From NCBI GenBank assembly GCA_046154585.1, contig JBJXDX010000091.1, positions 62,001 through 126,000 on the forward strand: DNA of 64,000 bases, in the 5' to 3' direction. Below the pieces are notes generated by a model. It ran no database searches and had not been told where the DNA came from. It saw nothing but the letters and a program-made list of their open reading frames with translations. The DNA is from CADEFX01 sp046154585. Lineage in GTDB: Bacteria > Pseudomonadota > Alphaproteobacteria > Rhizobiales > Hyphomicrobiaceae. Positions 35,464 through 44,260 of the stretch are shown here, piece after piece (the stretch's first letter is position 1; every line of letters begins with the position of its first letter). The position numbers and the translations under genes are program-made.

Positions 35464-36465
35464 CTAGTAAGTCGCGAAGATGCGCCGGATCTCTATCGGA
35501 TCCTTGGTCTTGGTGAGTGCAAGCGACAGCAGGATGCGCGCCTTCTGCGGCGTCAGGTTGTCCGCCGTCAGGAAACCGGCATCGCGGATCTTGCTGGAGT
35601 TGAACACGCGGCCCGATCCGGCCCGCGACGACATCATCACGACGACACCCGCTGCATGCGCTTGCGCTAACACCTCCATCTCCGGCGGCGATACCATGCC
35701 GGGTGCAAATGCCGCCATCACGATGCCCTTGGCGCCCGCCGCAACGAAGGCGCGCACAGCCGTGCCGTCATCGCCGGCATACGAATAGGCGATATCGACG
35801 CGCGGCAGCACATCGAGCGTCCTTATATCGAACTCGGTATCAGGTGCGCCCTTGCGGATCGGCTTGCGATAAAACGTGACGGCATCCCCGTCGGCATGTC
35901 CCAGCACGCCGAAATCGGGGCTCCGGAATGTCTGCAACCGCGCCGTCGAGGTCTTCGTCACCTCGCGTGCCGACTGTATCTCGTCATTGAGGCACACCAG
36001 CACGCCGAGGCCACGCGCCCCGGGAGATGCCGCCGTGCGCACCGCGTTGACGAGGTTGAGGCCCGCATCCGTCGACAGCGCACTGGCCGGCCGCTGCGAC
36101 CCGACCACGACGATCGGCACCTTTACCTTGGCTGTCAGATGGAGAGCGTAGGCCGTTTCTTCCAACGTCGCTGTCCCGTGCAGGACGACGATGCCGGCAA
36201 GGTCGGAATGCGCGGCCACCACCTTGTCGGCCTCGATCAGCACGTGCTTCCATTCGGGAAAGGCGACCGCCGTGCTCGGTACCGCCTTGAAACGGATCGG
36301 TATGATATCGGCGACTGTCTGCACATCGGAGAACTTGGCGACCATTTCGTCCGCCTGCAGCATCTTGCCAGTTGCGGTGTACTCGTAAAGATCGAGCGGT
36401 CCCTTGCCGATCGACGTGATGGTGCCGCCGGTGCCAATGACCGCGACTTTCGGTTTGCTCGTCAT
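35464..36465 (-). CDS. Asparaginase-fold amidohydrolase with altered substrate site
   Basis: A 333-residue member of the type I/II asparaginase family. The nucleophile motif TGGTITS is present near residue 12, and TKTSTARLQTFRSP keeps the catalytic lysine. The second motif, HGTDTMEETA in E. coli AnsB, reads HGTATLEETA: the substrate-binding Asp is Ala. The Ser-Gln of the substrate site reads Ser-Thr (VPSTAV). No signal peptide is visible. The enzyme probably hydrolyses an amide other than plain asparagine. The enolase-type gene lies 25 bp downstream. Confidence 0.85.
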   Translation of the reverse strand: MTSKPKVAVIGTGGTITSIGKGPLDLYEYTATGKMLQADEMVAKFSDVQTVADIIPIRFKAVPSTAVAFPEWKHVLIEADKVVAAHSDLAGIVVLHGTATLEETAYALHLTAKVKVPIVVVGSQRPASALSTDAGLNLVNAVRTAASPGARGLGVLVCLNDEIQSAREVTKTSTARLQTFRSPDFGVLGHADGDAVTFYRKPIRKGAPDTEFDIRTLDVLPRVDIAYSYAGDDGTAVRAFVAAGAKGIVMAAFAPGMVSPPEMEVLAQAHAAGVVVMMSSRAGSGRVFNSSKIRDAGFLTADNLTPQKARILLSLALTKTKDPIEIRRIFATY

Positions 36466-36552
36466 CTGATCATCCTGGTGTTTGTTGTTGCCGCGGCGTT
36501 ATCTTCCGCGGTGACGACCATTGGACACCGCGCTCGCTGCATCGGCAAGCCG

Positions 36553-36855
36553 CTAAGCCTTGCGCGGCGAGCCGGTCTCGCGGTCGATCACCGCATAGGC
36601 CGTCGCGGCCGTATCCTTCGACGGCAAGACCGGCACGATCTCGAACTCTGCCAGATCCGACCACTGCATGGTCCATTCCTGCAACAACCGCAGATCCTCG
36701 CATTCCATGAGCTGGAAGCAGCGGTCGAAGTTGCCCTCGATCCAGCTGCCGTGCACGCTCAGTCCTTCTGGCGCCATCCGGCCTTTGTCGCGGAAGCGCT
36801 GATAGATCGCCCGCGCGTTCTGATCCTTGAACCGCTCGATCACCATGAACAGCAT
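36553..36855 (-). CDS. DUF3303 small protein
   Basis: A 100-residue protein of the DUF3303 type: MLFMVIERFKDQNARAIYQ at the start, then GSWIEGNFDRCFQLMECED and FEIVPVLPSKDTA. The fold is probably ferredoxin-like. The function is unknown. I use ATG 36855; a GTG just before it is also in frame. It lies 7 bp after the zinc-ribbon gene, in a four-gene group with the BKACE and hydroxyacyl-CoA dehydrogenase genes. Confidence 0.8.
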   Translation of the reverse strand: MLFMVIERFKDQNARAIYQRFRDKGRMAPEGLSVHGSWIEGNFDRCFQLMECEDLRLLQEWTMQWSDLAEFEIVPVLPSKDTAATAYAVIDRETGSPRKA

Positions 36856-36862
36856 CACACGC

Positions 36863-37096
36863 TCATCCCTGCTTCTTCTCGACCACGTGCCACGATGCTA
36901 CCCCGCATCCGGCGCACGTCAGAAACCGCCGCGGATTGCCAGCAGCTTTCCAGCGAATACCGCCCAACTCCCAAATGGAACGTGCATGTCCGCATTCTGG
37001 GCATCGCACCATCCGCTCCCGGGACTCGCGCTCCATGCCTTCCGCCCACGCGCGCGGCACAAGTGAGGTGATGAAACGCTGCGTGCGGCTCATCAT
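36863..37096 (-). CDS. Small zinc-ribbon-like protein
   Basis: A 77-residue protein with two CxxC pairs, C32/C35 (RCPECGH) and C61/C64 (TCAGCGV), separated by SIWELGGIRWKAAG. The spacing suits one structural zinc site. I know of similar small alphaproteobacterial proteins but no assigned function. The ATG at 37096 is used. It lies 12 bp after the BKACE gene and 7 bp before DUF3303, so it is probably part of that operon. Confidence 0.7.
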   Translation of the reverse strand: MMSRTQRFITSLVPRAWAEGMERESRERMVRCPECGHARSIWELGGIRWKAAGNPRRFLTCAGCGVASWHVVEKKQG

Positions 37097-37108
37097 CGAT
37101 GTCGGGCC

Positions 37109-38041
37109 TCAGAACGCGACCTTGTCGCCACCCTTCAGCTGCAAGGCTTCGCGCGCCTCGTCCGCCGTGGCTATCTCAAGGCCCAACCCTTCGATGATTT
37201 GCCGCGCCAGGCGCACCTGCTCGGCATTGGACTTGGCAAGCTTGCCGGCGCCGGCCCACAGCGAATCCTCCATGCCGACGCGCACGTTGCCGCCCATCGC
37301 CGCCGCCATTCCCGCGATGGGGAGCTGATTGCGGCCCGCCCCCAGCACAGACCAGTGATAGCTATCGCCGAACAGCCGGTCCGCCGTGCGCTTCATGTGC
37401 GCCACATCTTCGGGATGCGGGCCGATGCCGCCGAGGATGCCGAACACCGATTGGATGAAGAACGGCGGCTTGATGATCCCGCGGTCGGCGAAATGGCGCA
37501 GTGTATATAAGTGCCCGATATCGTAGCACTCGACCTCGAAGCGCGTGCCATTCTCCGCGCAGGTCGTCAGGATGTACTCGATGTCGGCGAACGTATTCTT
37601 GAAGAACCCGGCGCGAGTGCCCTCGATGTAGGGCCGCTCCCAGTCGAACTTGAACTCCTTCTGCCGCGCCAGCATGGGGTAGAGGCCGAAATTCATCGTG
37701 CCCATGTTGAGGCTGGCGATTTCCGGCTTGAAGATCGCGGCCGGGCGCACGCGCTCTTCCACTGTCATCGTCATTGCGCCGCCGGTGGTGATGTTGACGA
37801 CACAGCCCGAGCGCTGCTTGATGACCTTCAGGAATGGTGCAAACGCCTCGGTCGACTGGTCCGGCTTGCCGGTCTTGGGATCGCGTGCGTGCAGGTGCAC
37901 GACTGCCGCGCCGGCTTCCGCTGCGCCGATGGCCGCGTCGGCGATCTCCTCTGCCGTGATCGGCAGATGCGGCGACATGGACGGCGTGTGGATCGACCCC
38001 GTGACCGCACACGTGATGATGACCTTCTTCGACTTCGCCAT
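37109..38041 (-). CDS. BKACE-family beta-keto acid cleavage enzyme
   Basis: A 310-residue TIM-barrel enzyme of the BKACE (DUF849) family. These zinc enzymes condense a beta-keto acid with acetyl-CoA and cleave it to acetoacetate plus a new acyl-CoA. Marks are VIITCAVTGSIHTPSMSP at the start, the zinc histidines in VVHLHARDP, and ITTGGAMTMTVEER. A hydroxyacyl-CoA dehydrogenase-type gene lies 12 bp upstream, the same pairing as in carnitine breakdown, where 3-dehydrocarnitine is the substrate. The actual substrate here is not determined. Confidence 0.88.
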   Translation of the reverse strand: MAKSKKVIITCAVTGSIHTPSMSPHLPITAEEIADAAIGAAEAGAAVVHLHARDPKTGKPDQSTEAFAPFLKVIKQRSGCVVNITTGGAMTMTVEERVRPAAIFKPEIASLNMGTMNFGLYPMLARQKEFKFDWERPYIEGTRAGFFKNTFADIEYILTTCAENGTRFEVECYDIGHLYTLRHFADRGIIKPPFFIQSVFGILGGIGPHPEDVAHMKRTADRLFGDSYHWSVLGAGRNQLPIAGMAAAMGGNVRVGMEDSLWAGAGKLAKSNAEQVRLARQIIEGLGLEIATADEAREALQLKGGDKVAF

Positions 38042-38053
38042 GCTCCGGTCCTC

Positions 38054-38992
38054 TCAGCTCTTGAAAGATGTCTGCGCCCGCTTGTGGGCCAACAATGCTG
38101 CCAGGCGCTCGTCCCGCCAGCGGCTTTTTGCACTGATCTCGCCACCGCTCAGAGGTTCGCCGGCCGTTTCGGCCGCTCGAGCAATGTTGTCCCTCGCCCA
38201 CACATCCGGCGTCACTGGGCGAGACGACAGCTTCAGCAGCAGCTCGCCATAGCGCCCGCAATAGTCGAGCGTGCCGCCCGGTGCATTGAGCTCGATGGTC
38301 TCGAACGGTCCCATGAAGCTCCAGCGCAGCCCGAGGCCATGCGCGATCGTCTTGTCGAGGTCGCTCGCCGAGCAATATCCCTCCTGGACCAGCCGGAACG
38401 CCTCCGACAGCAGCACCGCCTGCAGGCGATTGAGGATGAAGCCGTCGATCTCCTTCTTCACCTCGATCGGGACCTGCCCGACACTGTCGAAGACCGCGCG
38501 CGCCTTCGCCACCGTATTGGCCGAGGTCCACGGCGCGCCGCACAACTCCACGATCGGCACCACGTGCGGCGGATTGACGGGATGCGCAACGAGGCACCGC
38601 GCCCGCCCCTTGAGTTTCTCCGTGAAGTGCGACGCAACGATGCCGGACGTCGAGGATGCCAGCACGATGTCCTTGGGCGCCGCCGCATCGAGCTTGGCCC
38701 ACATGGCAATCTTATCGTCGACGCGCTCGGGCCCGCTTTCCTGCACGAAGTCGACGCCGCTGACGCAGTCTTCCAGCGAGGCGGCCATGCGGACGCGAGC
38801 TGCGGCCTTGTCCGGCTCACTCACCAATCCATGCCGCGCGAGATCATGCAGCGACTCGCCGACGAGCTTCGGCGCCGCGGCCGTGGTCGCCGGATCGGCG
38901 TCCCACACCTTCACGTCCCAGCCGGCCCGTGCGAACACATTCGCCCACGCCCGGCCGACCAACCCCACGCCCACAAGCCCGACCGTCGGCAT
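38054..38992 (-). CDS. 3-hydroxyacyl-CoA dehydrogenase-type oxidoreductase (carnitine dehydrogenase/lambda-crystallin-like)
   Basis: A 312-residue NAD-dependent dehydrogenase of the 3HCDH superfamily without a hydratase domain. Motifs are GLVGVGLVGRAWA (dinucleotide fold, about 5-17), ASSTSGIVAS, the catalytic His in VAHPVNPPHVVP and the Asn region in GFILNRLQA. The length and PHVVP motif resemble L-carnitine 3-dehydrogenase and lambda-crystallin. With BKACE downstream, it would oxidise a beta-hydroxy acid to the keto acid that BKACE then cleaves. No thioesterase or betaine genes are nearby to prove carnitine. Confidence 0.86.
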   Translation of the reverse strand: MPTVGLVGVGLVGRAWANVFARAGWDVKVWDADPATTAAAPKLVGESLHDLARHGLVSEPDKAAARVRMAASLEDCVSGVDFVQESGPERVDDKIAMWAKLDAAAPKDIVLASSTSGIVASHFTEKLKGRARCLVAHPVNPPHVVPIVELCGAPWTSANTVAKARAVFDSVGQVPIEVKKEIDGFILNRLQAVLLSEAFRLVQEGYCSASDLDKTIAHGLGLRWSFMGPFETIELNAPGGTLDYCGRYGELLLKLSSRPVTPDVWARDNIARAAETAGEPLSGGEISAKSRWRDERLAALLAHKRAQTSFKS

Positions 38993-39174
38993 GCACTCCT
39001 CCGCGCTGTCTCGTTGACGGCGAGACTAGCACGCAACGATCCCGATGCCAGTTGCGATAGCGGCTGGAACAGCCCCCCTCTTGCTGCGCGCGCCAATGAC
39101 TCCGATTGGGAGGCGCCGCCAGCAGCAAACACCCCGCGGCCATCGGACCCGAGGTGCATGCAGCAGAAAGAGCC

Positions 39175-39227
39175 GGGCATTCGTAAACCCGTTGACCTAT
39201 GCGCTTTTGATGGGTTTACGAATGCCC
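39175..39227. repeat. Perfect 16-bp inverted repeat with 21-base spacer
   Basis: GGGCATTCGTAAACCC (39175-39190) and its exact reverse complement (39212-39227) flank a spacer that contains TTGACC. It sits in the 410-bp gap (38993-39402) between the ligase gene's end and the start of the dehydrogenase/BKACE operon. It could be an operator with two half sites, or an RNA hairpin acting as a terminator; there is no T-run. Nothing else is recognisable in the gap. Confidence 0.75.
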
Positions 39228-39402
39228 ACGCTCATATGCCGCTTCCCAGGTCCCGCATCGGCGCTCCACTAGTCTGGCGGCCGGCCGGTCACGGCGCCCG
39301 GACCAAGATTGAGGCGCATCGCTGCAGCGGCACGCCCCGGTGATCCGAGACAACCGAAGTATCGCGCGATTGTGCAAAACTTTTTCGTGCAGCTTGCCCG
39401 CT

Positions 39403-40941
<1,539 letters not shown>

Positions 40942-40974
40942 GGGCCCTCCCGGCGCGATTGGCGCGACCGAACC

Positions 40975-41126
40975 TAGAGCAGGATCGTTTCGGATTGAAT
41001 CACCTTGCCTCACTGGAGGCGCGTCGCGTCGAAACGTGAATCCTGCTCTGCTTCAATATATTTAGAGTGCGATTCACGCTTCGCATGGAAGCCCGAAGTA
41101 CTTCCATGTGAAACGATCGCGCTCTA
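40975..41126. repeat. Pair of palindromic intergenic units (REP/BIME-like)
   Basis: Two imperfect palindromes stand side by side in a 263-bp gap. Unit A (about 40976-41049) begins AGAGCAGGAT and ends ATCCTGCTCT. Unit B (41063-41126) begins TAGAGTGCGAT and ends ATCGCGCTCTA, with an inner CATGGAAG/CTTCCATG stem. The outermost 17 bases at each end match as inverted repeats at 15 of 17. The form is that of repetitive extragenic palindromes; copies elsewhere in the genome cannot be checked here. Confidence 0.65.
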
Positions 41127-41204
41127 GCGCGGCTCAATCGTCGTTGTTCGGCCGGGATAGTATCGCCCCAGGCGCGCGCGCAAAAGCCGATAGAAAGGCC
41201 AAGA

Positions 41205-41729
41205 TCAGTGCTTGGGGCCACCGCTCTTAGCAGGTGGCTGCTTGCCCGGCCGGCTGGCGCCCTGCCCCGCATCGTCGTCCGCCGCCATCGCCCCCAGCGG
41301 CGCAACAGGACCCTCCACAGCCAGCGTTCCCGCCTTTTCAAACGTCAGCGTCAGCCCCACCTTGTCGCCCTGTTTCAAGGGCTGCTTGAGATCCATCAGC
41401 ATCAGGTGATAGCCGCCTGGCTTGAGCATGACGGAGGCACCGCCTGGCACCGCCAGCCCATCGATGCGGCGCATCTTCATGGTGCCGCCGTCGTTGATGT
41501 GCTCATGTATTTCCACCGTCCCTGCGGCCGGGCTGCTCACCGATACCAGACGGTCGTCTGCGCCCGCCGCTGCTTTCAGCTCGAGGTAGGCGCCGCCGAC
41601 CTTGGCGCCCCCGGGCGTGGCGCGCGCCCACGGCGCCACAACCGTGATATTGCCAGCCTTGAACTCCTGCGCCGCAGCAACTGCGGCGAATGCCAGCAGC
41701 CCGAACACAAACCCCAGCAGTCTTGTCAT
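41205..41729 (-). CDS. Periplasmic copper chaperone PCu(A)C-like protein
   Basis: A 174-residue exported protein with a signal peptide (residues 1-20, ending AVAAAQE). The core has APWARATPGGAKVGGAYLEL and the Cu(I)-binding His/Met set, EIHEHINDGGTMKM and HLMLMDLK. The family delivers copper to cytochrome oxidase or other copper enzymes. The tail after residue 145 is Ala/Gly/Lys-rich. No copper genes are adjacent. It lies between the amidase gene and the ligase gene and may be unrelated to them. Confidence 0.9.
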   Translation of the reverse strand: MTRLLGFVFGLLAFAAVAAAQEFKAGNITVVAPWARATPGGAKVGGAYLELKAAAGADDRLVSVSSPAAGTVEIHEHINDGGTMKMRRIDGLAVPGGASVMLKPGGYHLMLMDLKQPLKQGDKVGLTLTFEKAGTLAVEGPVAPLGAMAADDDAGQGASRPGKQPPAKSGGPKH

Positions 41730-41750
41730 TCCATCTCCAATATTTGGGGC

Positions 41751-43082
41751 CTACAGCGGCGGTTTGGGAAATGCGCCCCGCACCGTCTCGAAGGCGCGGC
41801 CGATGCGCAGCGCCAGTGGATCATCGAACCGCCGGACCACGATCTGCAGGCTCATCGGCGTGCGCTCCTGGCTGAGCGCCGTCGGCACGGCCAGACCCGC
41901 AAGCCCGAGATAGTTCGCCCAACGCGTATACAGGGCGTATGGCGCCTTGCTCTCGTCGACCTCGGACACGGGCATGGCCGGAAACGGCGTGGTCGGCAAC
42001 ACGATGGCATCGAAGCCCTCGAAGATCGCCGGTACGCCGCGCATGTCGTCGCGGCGCCGCGCATCCATCTCCTCGACCTGCGCCGCGGTGATGCCCTTGC
42101 CGCCGAGCATCCTCTCGCGCACCGGTTCAGCCAATCCTGACGCCGGATCGTCCGCGAAATGCTTGTAGTAGCCGTAGCCCTCAACGGCCGCGATTCTGCC
42201 GACCAGCCCCTGATACGCGTCGAACCGCTCGGGCAGGCGGCACTCGGCCACGCTGGCGCCAGCATCCTGCAAGCGCTTCAGCGCCGCCTCGTAGTCGGCC
42301 TTGACTTCGTCCGTTGCCAGCAGAAGGTCGGCTGGATCGAAGCGGCCGATCCGCATGCCCGCAACGCCGTCCTCCAGACGATCGAGCACATCCTCCGGCC
42401 GCATGTGGTGGTCGTGATGCGTCGTTGCATCGTCCTCGTCGCGCCCCATGATCACCGCCAGCATGAGCGCGGCCGTCCGCACGTCCTGTGCCAGAGGCCC
42501 GACGGTGTCGAGCCGCACGGACAGCGGCGCCACGCCAGCCCGGCTCACGAGACCGATCGACGTTTTCAACCCGACACAGCCGCATAGCGCTGCGGGAATG
42601 CGCACCGAGCCGCCCGTGTCGGTGCCGAGTGCGCCCGGCACAAGACCACCGCCGACCGCAACGCCCGATCCGCTCGACGATCCGCCCGGTACACGATGCA
42701 CTTTCGCGTCCCACGGATTCCTGGGCGTCCCGACCGTAACGTTGGTGCCGTAGCCGCCGAAAGCATACTCCACCGTGTTGACTTTGCCGGGGATGACGGC
42801 GCCCGCCTCGCGCAGCTTCGTCACCACAAACGCGTCGCGCGTCTCCGGCGCCGCGCCCTCGCGCGTCAGTGATCCGCAGCCGCTGACTTCGCCCGCGACG
42901 TGAATGATGTCTTTCACCGCGATGGGCACGCCGTGCAGCAGGTTGCGCTTGCCGTCTTGCGCGTCGAGACGCACAGCCTGCGCCAGCGCCTTGGCCGATG
43001 ACACTTTCACGAATGCGTTCAGGCTGGTGTTGAGGCGCTCGATCGCCTCAAGCGTGCCCTTGATCGTATCGACGACTGTCAT
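41751..43082 (-). CDS. Amidase-signature hydrolase
   Basis: A 443-residue enzyme of the amidase signature family. The Ser-cisSer-Lys triad can be placed at K57 (GVPIAVKDII), S135 (VPGGSSSGSG) and S159 (GTDTGGSVRIPA), with spacing like peptide amidase. The start ATG 43082 follows AGAGGATGG; the frame is open 81 codons upstream, but that part is Arg/Pro-rich and unlike amidases. It would turn an amide into acid and ammonia, and could work after the nitrile hydratase 13 kb upstream. The substrate is unproven. Confidence 0.88.
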   Translation of the reverse strand: MTVVDTIKGTLEAIERLNTSLNAFVKVSSAKALAQAVRLDAQDGKRNLLHGVPIAVKDIIHVAGEVSGCGSLTREGAAPETRDAFVVTKLREAGAVIPGKVNTVEYAFGGYGTNVTVGTPRNPWDAKVHRVPGGSSSGSGVAVGGGLVPGALGTDTGGSVRIPAALCGCVGLKTSIGLVSRAGVAPLSVRLDTVGPLAQDVRTAALMLAVIMGRDEDDATTHHDHHMRPEDVLDRLEDGVAGMRIGRFDPADLLLATDEVKADYEAALKRLQDAGASVAECRLPERFDAYQGLVGRIAAVEGYGYYKHFADDPASGLAEPVRERMLGGKGITAAQVEEMDARRRDDMRGVPAIFEGFDAIVLPTTPFPAMPVSEVDESKAPYALYTRWANYLGLAGLAVPTALSQERTPMSLQIVVRRFDDPLALRIGRAFETVRGAFPKPPL

Positions 43083-43203
43083 GCCATCCTCTGGAGCTAA
43101 AAAACTTGGCGAAGATGGCTCATCTGAGCATAGCCCCGGGTCCGTCGCCAAGAGACGACCCCGGATTCCATTCAATCGCGAGCTTTCAAGGAAACCTCGA
43201 CCG

Positions 43204-43848
43204 TCAGGACGTCGCCGCGCGGCATTGCTCGTCCGCAGGGAGGGGATCGCACGTCGTGGTCTTGGAGCACGTCCGCAGCGCTGCCCGGACCTCGGTCGTG
43301 TAAAGGCCGTCGACCGGCCCGCCATACAGGCCGTTTTCCTTCAAGCCGCATTGGTACAGTCGGATCATGCGGTCGCCGCCGATCTGCACGGCCTTCTCGT
43401 AGTCGTCGAAGGCTCCCGTGAAATTTCCGCCGGCCTGGCGGATGTGCGCCCGGGTATCCCAGGAGTGCTCGCTCAACGGATTGAGCTTCAGCGACCTCTC
43501 GACATCGGGCAGCCCTTGCGCTGGACGCCCCGACCGGAAGTAAGCCCAGGCACGATTGTTGAGGGCAACGGCAAAGTCAGGATTGATGCGGATGGCCGCG
43601 TCATAGTCGGAGATGGCATTGTCATACAGGCCCTTGAGCGAGTAACCCAAGGCCCGCATGGCGTACGCGCTGCTCAGCTGCTCCGGCTCGATGCCCGGAC
43701 GTTCGATCAGCGCCGTGCAGCCAGGGATCCAGAGATCCTTGTTCTCGCTGAAGCAATCGAACGCTGTCTCAGCCCGCGCCGGCACGAGCAGGGCCAGCAT
43801 CAGACAAACAGACGCTGCCGCGATGCGAAACAATCGGATATCGTGCAT
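43204..43848 (-). CDS. Exported TPR protein with C-terminal peptidoglycan-binding-like segment
   Basis: A 214-residue secreted or periplasmic protein. A signal peptide (about 1-26, ending VPARAET) precedes tetratricopeptide repeats: AYAMRALGYSLKGLYDNAIS, then AAIRINPDFAVALNNRAW and ERSLKLNPLSEHSWDTRA. The last 45 residues (YQCGLKENGLYGGPVDGLYT) resemble a PG_binding_1 unit with two later cysteines. I use ATG 43848. Its role is unknown, and it separates the amidase from the AtuA-like genes. Confidence 0.75.
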   Translation of the reverse strand: MHDIRLFRIAAASVCLMLALLVPARAETAFDCFSENKDLWIPGCTALIERPGIEPEQLSSAYAMRALGYSLKGLYDNAISDYDAAIRINPDFAVALNNRAWAYFRSGRPAQGLPDVERSLKLNPLSEHSWDTRAHIRQAGGNFTGAFDDYEKAVQIGGDRMIRLYQCGLKENGLYGGPVDGLYTTEVRAALRTCSKTTTCDPLPADEQCRAATS

Positions 43849-43924
43849 TCGAGCCAAAGCGCATCTCTCTTAATATCAGTGGATCTCCGATACGCCTGCA
43901 TTGAGCCACCAATGTGACCCAGCG

Positions 43925-44260
43925 TCAGGCCCGCCTGTTCTCCGGAACATCGATACTGAGCTCGAGAATGAGAAAACTCCAGGACTTCCCGTGGCTATCC
44001 AAGCCCAATGACGTGTTCACCCCGCCCTCGAGCGCATCGGACATGACGAAGTTCAGCCCGTGCAGCTCGTCGAGTTCATAGCGCTTGACCGGGCCCTGAA
44101 GCAACCTCGGGAACTCTGCCTTGATCCGCTCCGCGGTGAGCTGGTCCTTGACGAGCCCGTAGTCGCCCGGATCGTACACCCACACCGAGACATTGGACGT
44201 ATTGCCCTTGTCGCCCGCGCGGGCGTGCGCGATTTCGTGCAGCTTGATCTTGCGGCTCAT
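43925..44260 (-). CDS. AtuA-associated small subunit
   Basis: A 111-residue protein beginning MSRKIKLHEIAHARAGDKGN and containing GLDSHGKSWSFLILEL. It corresponds to the C-terminal domain that in other organisms is fused to, or encoded beside, AtuA-type proteins. The ATG at 44260 overlaps the stop of the upstream AtuA gene by 4 bases (ATGA), which points to a two-subunit protein made in equal amounts. No reaction is known for this pair. Confidence 0.82.
   Translation of the reverse strand: MSRKIKLHEIAHARAGDKGNTSNVSVWVYDPGDYGLVKDQLTAERIKAEFPRLLQGPVKRYELDELHGLNFVMSDALEGGVNTSLGLDSHGKSWSFLILELSIDVPENRRA

Noticed and set aside
37109..38992. Naming the BKACE/dehydrogenase pair as carnitine catabolic genes
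   Set aside because: The pairing fits carnitine breakdown, but no thioesterase, betaine genes or carnitine transporter are present, so the substrate is left open.
37511..39343. Long open frame (610 codons) on the plus strand
   Set aside because: It lies antisense to the BKACE and dehydrogenase genes, both with clear motifs. Long antisense frames are common in DNA of this GC content, and the translation is Arg/His-rich and unlike any family.
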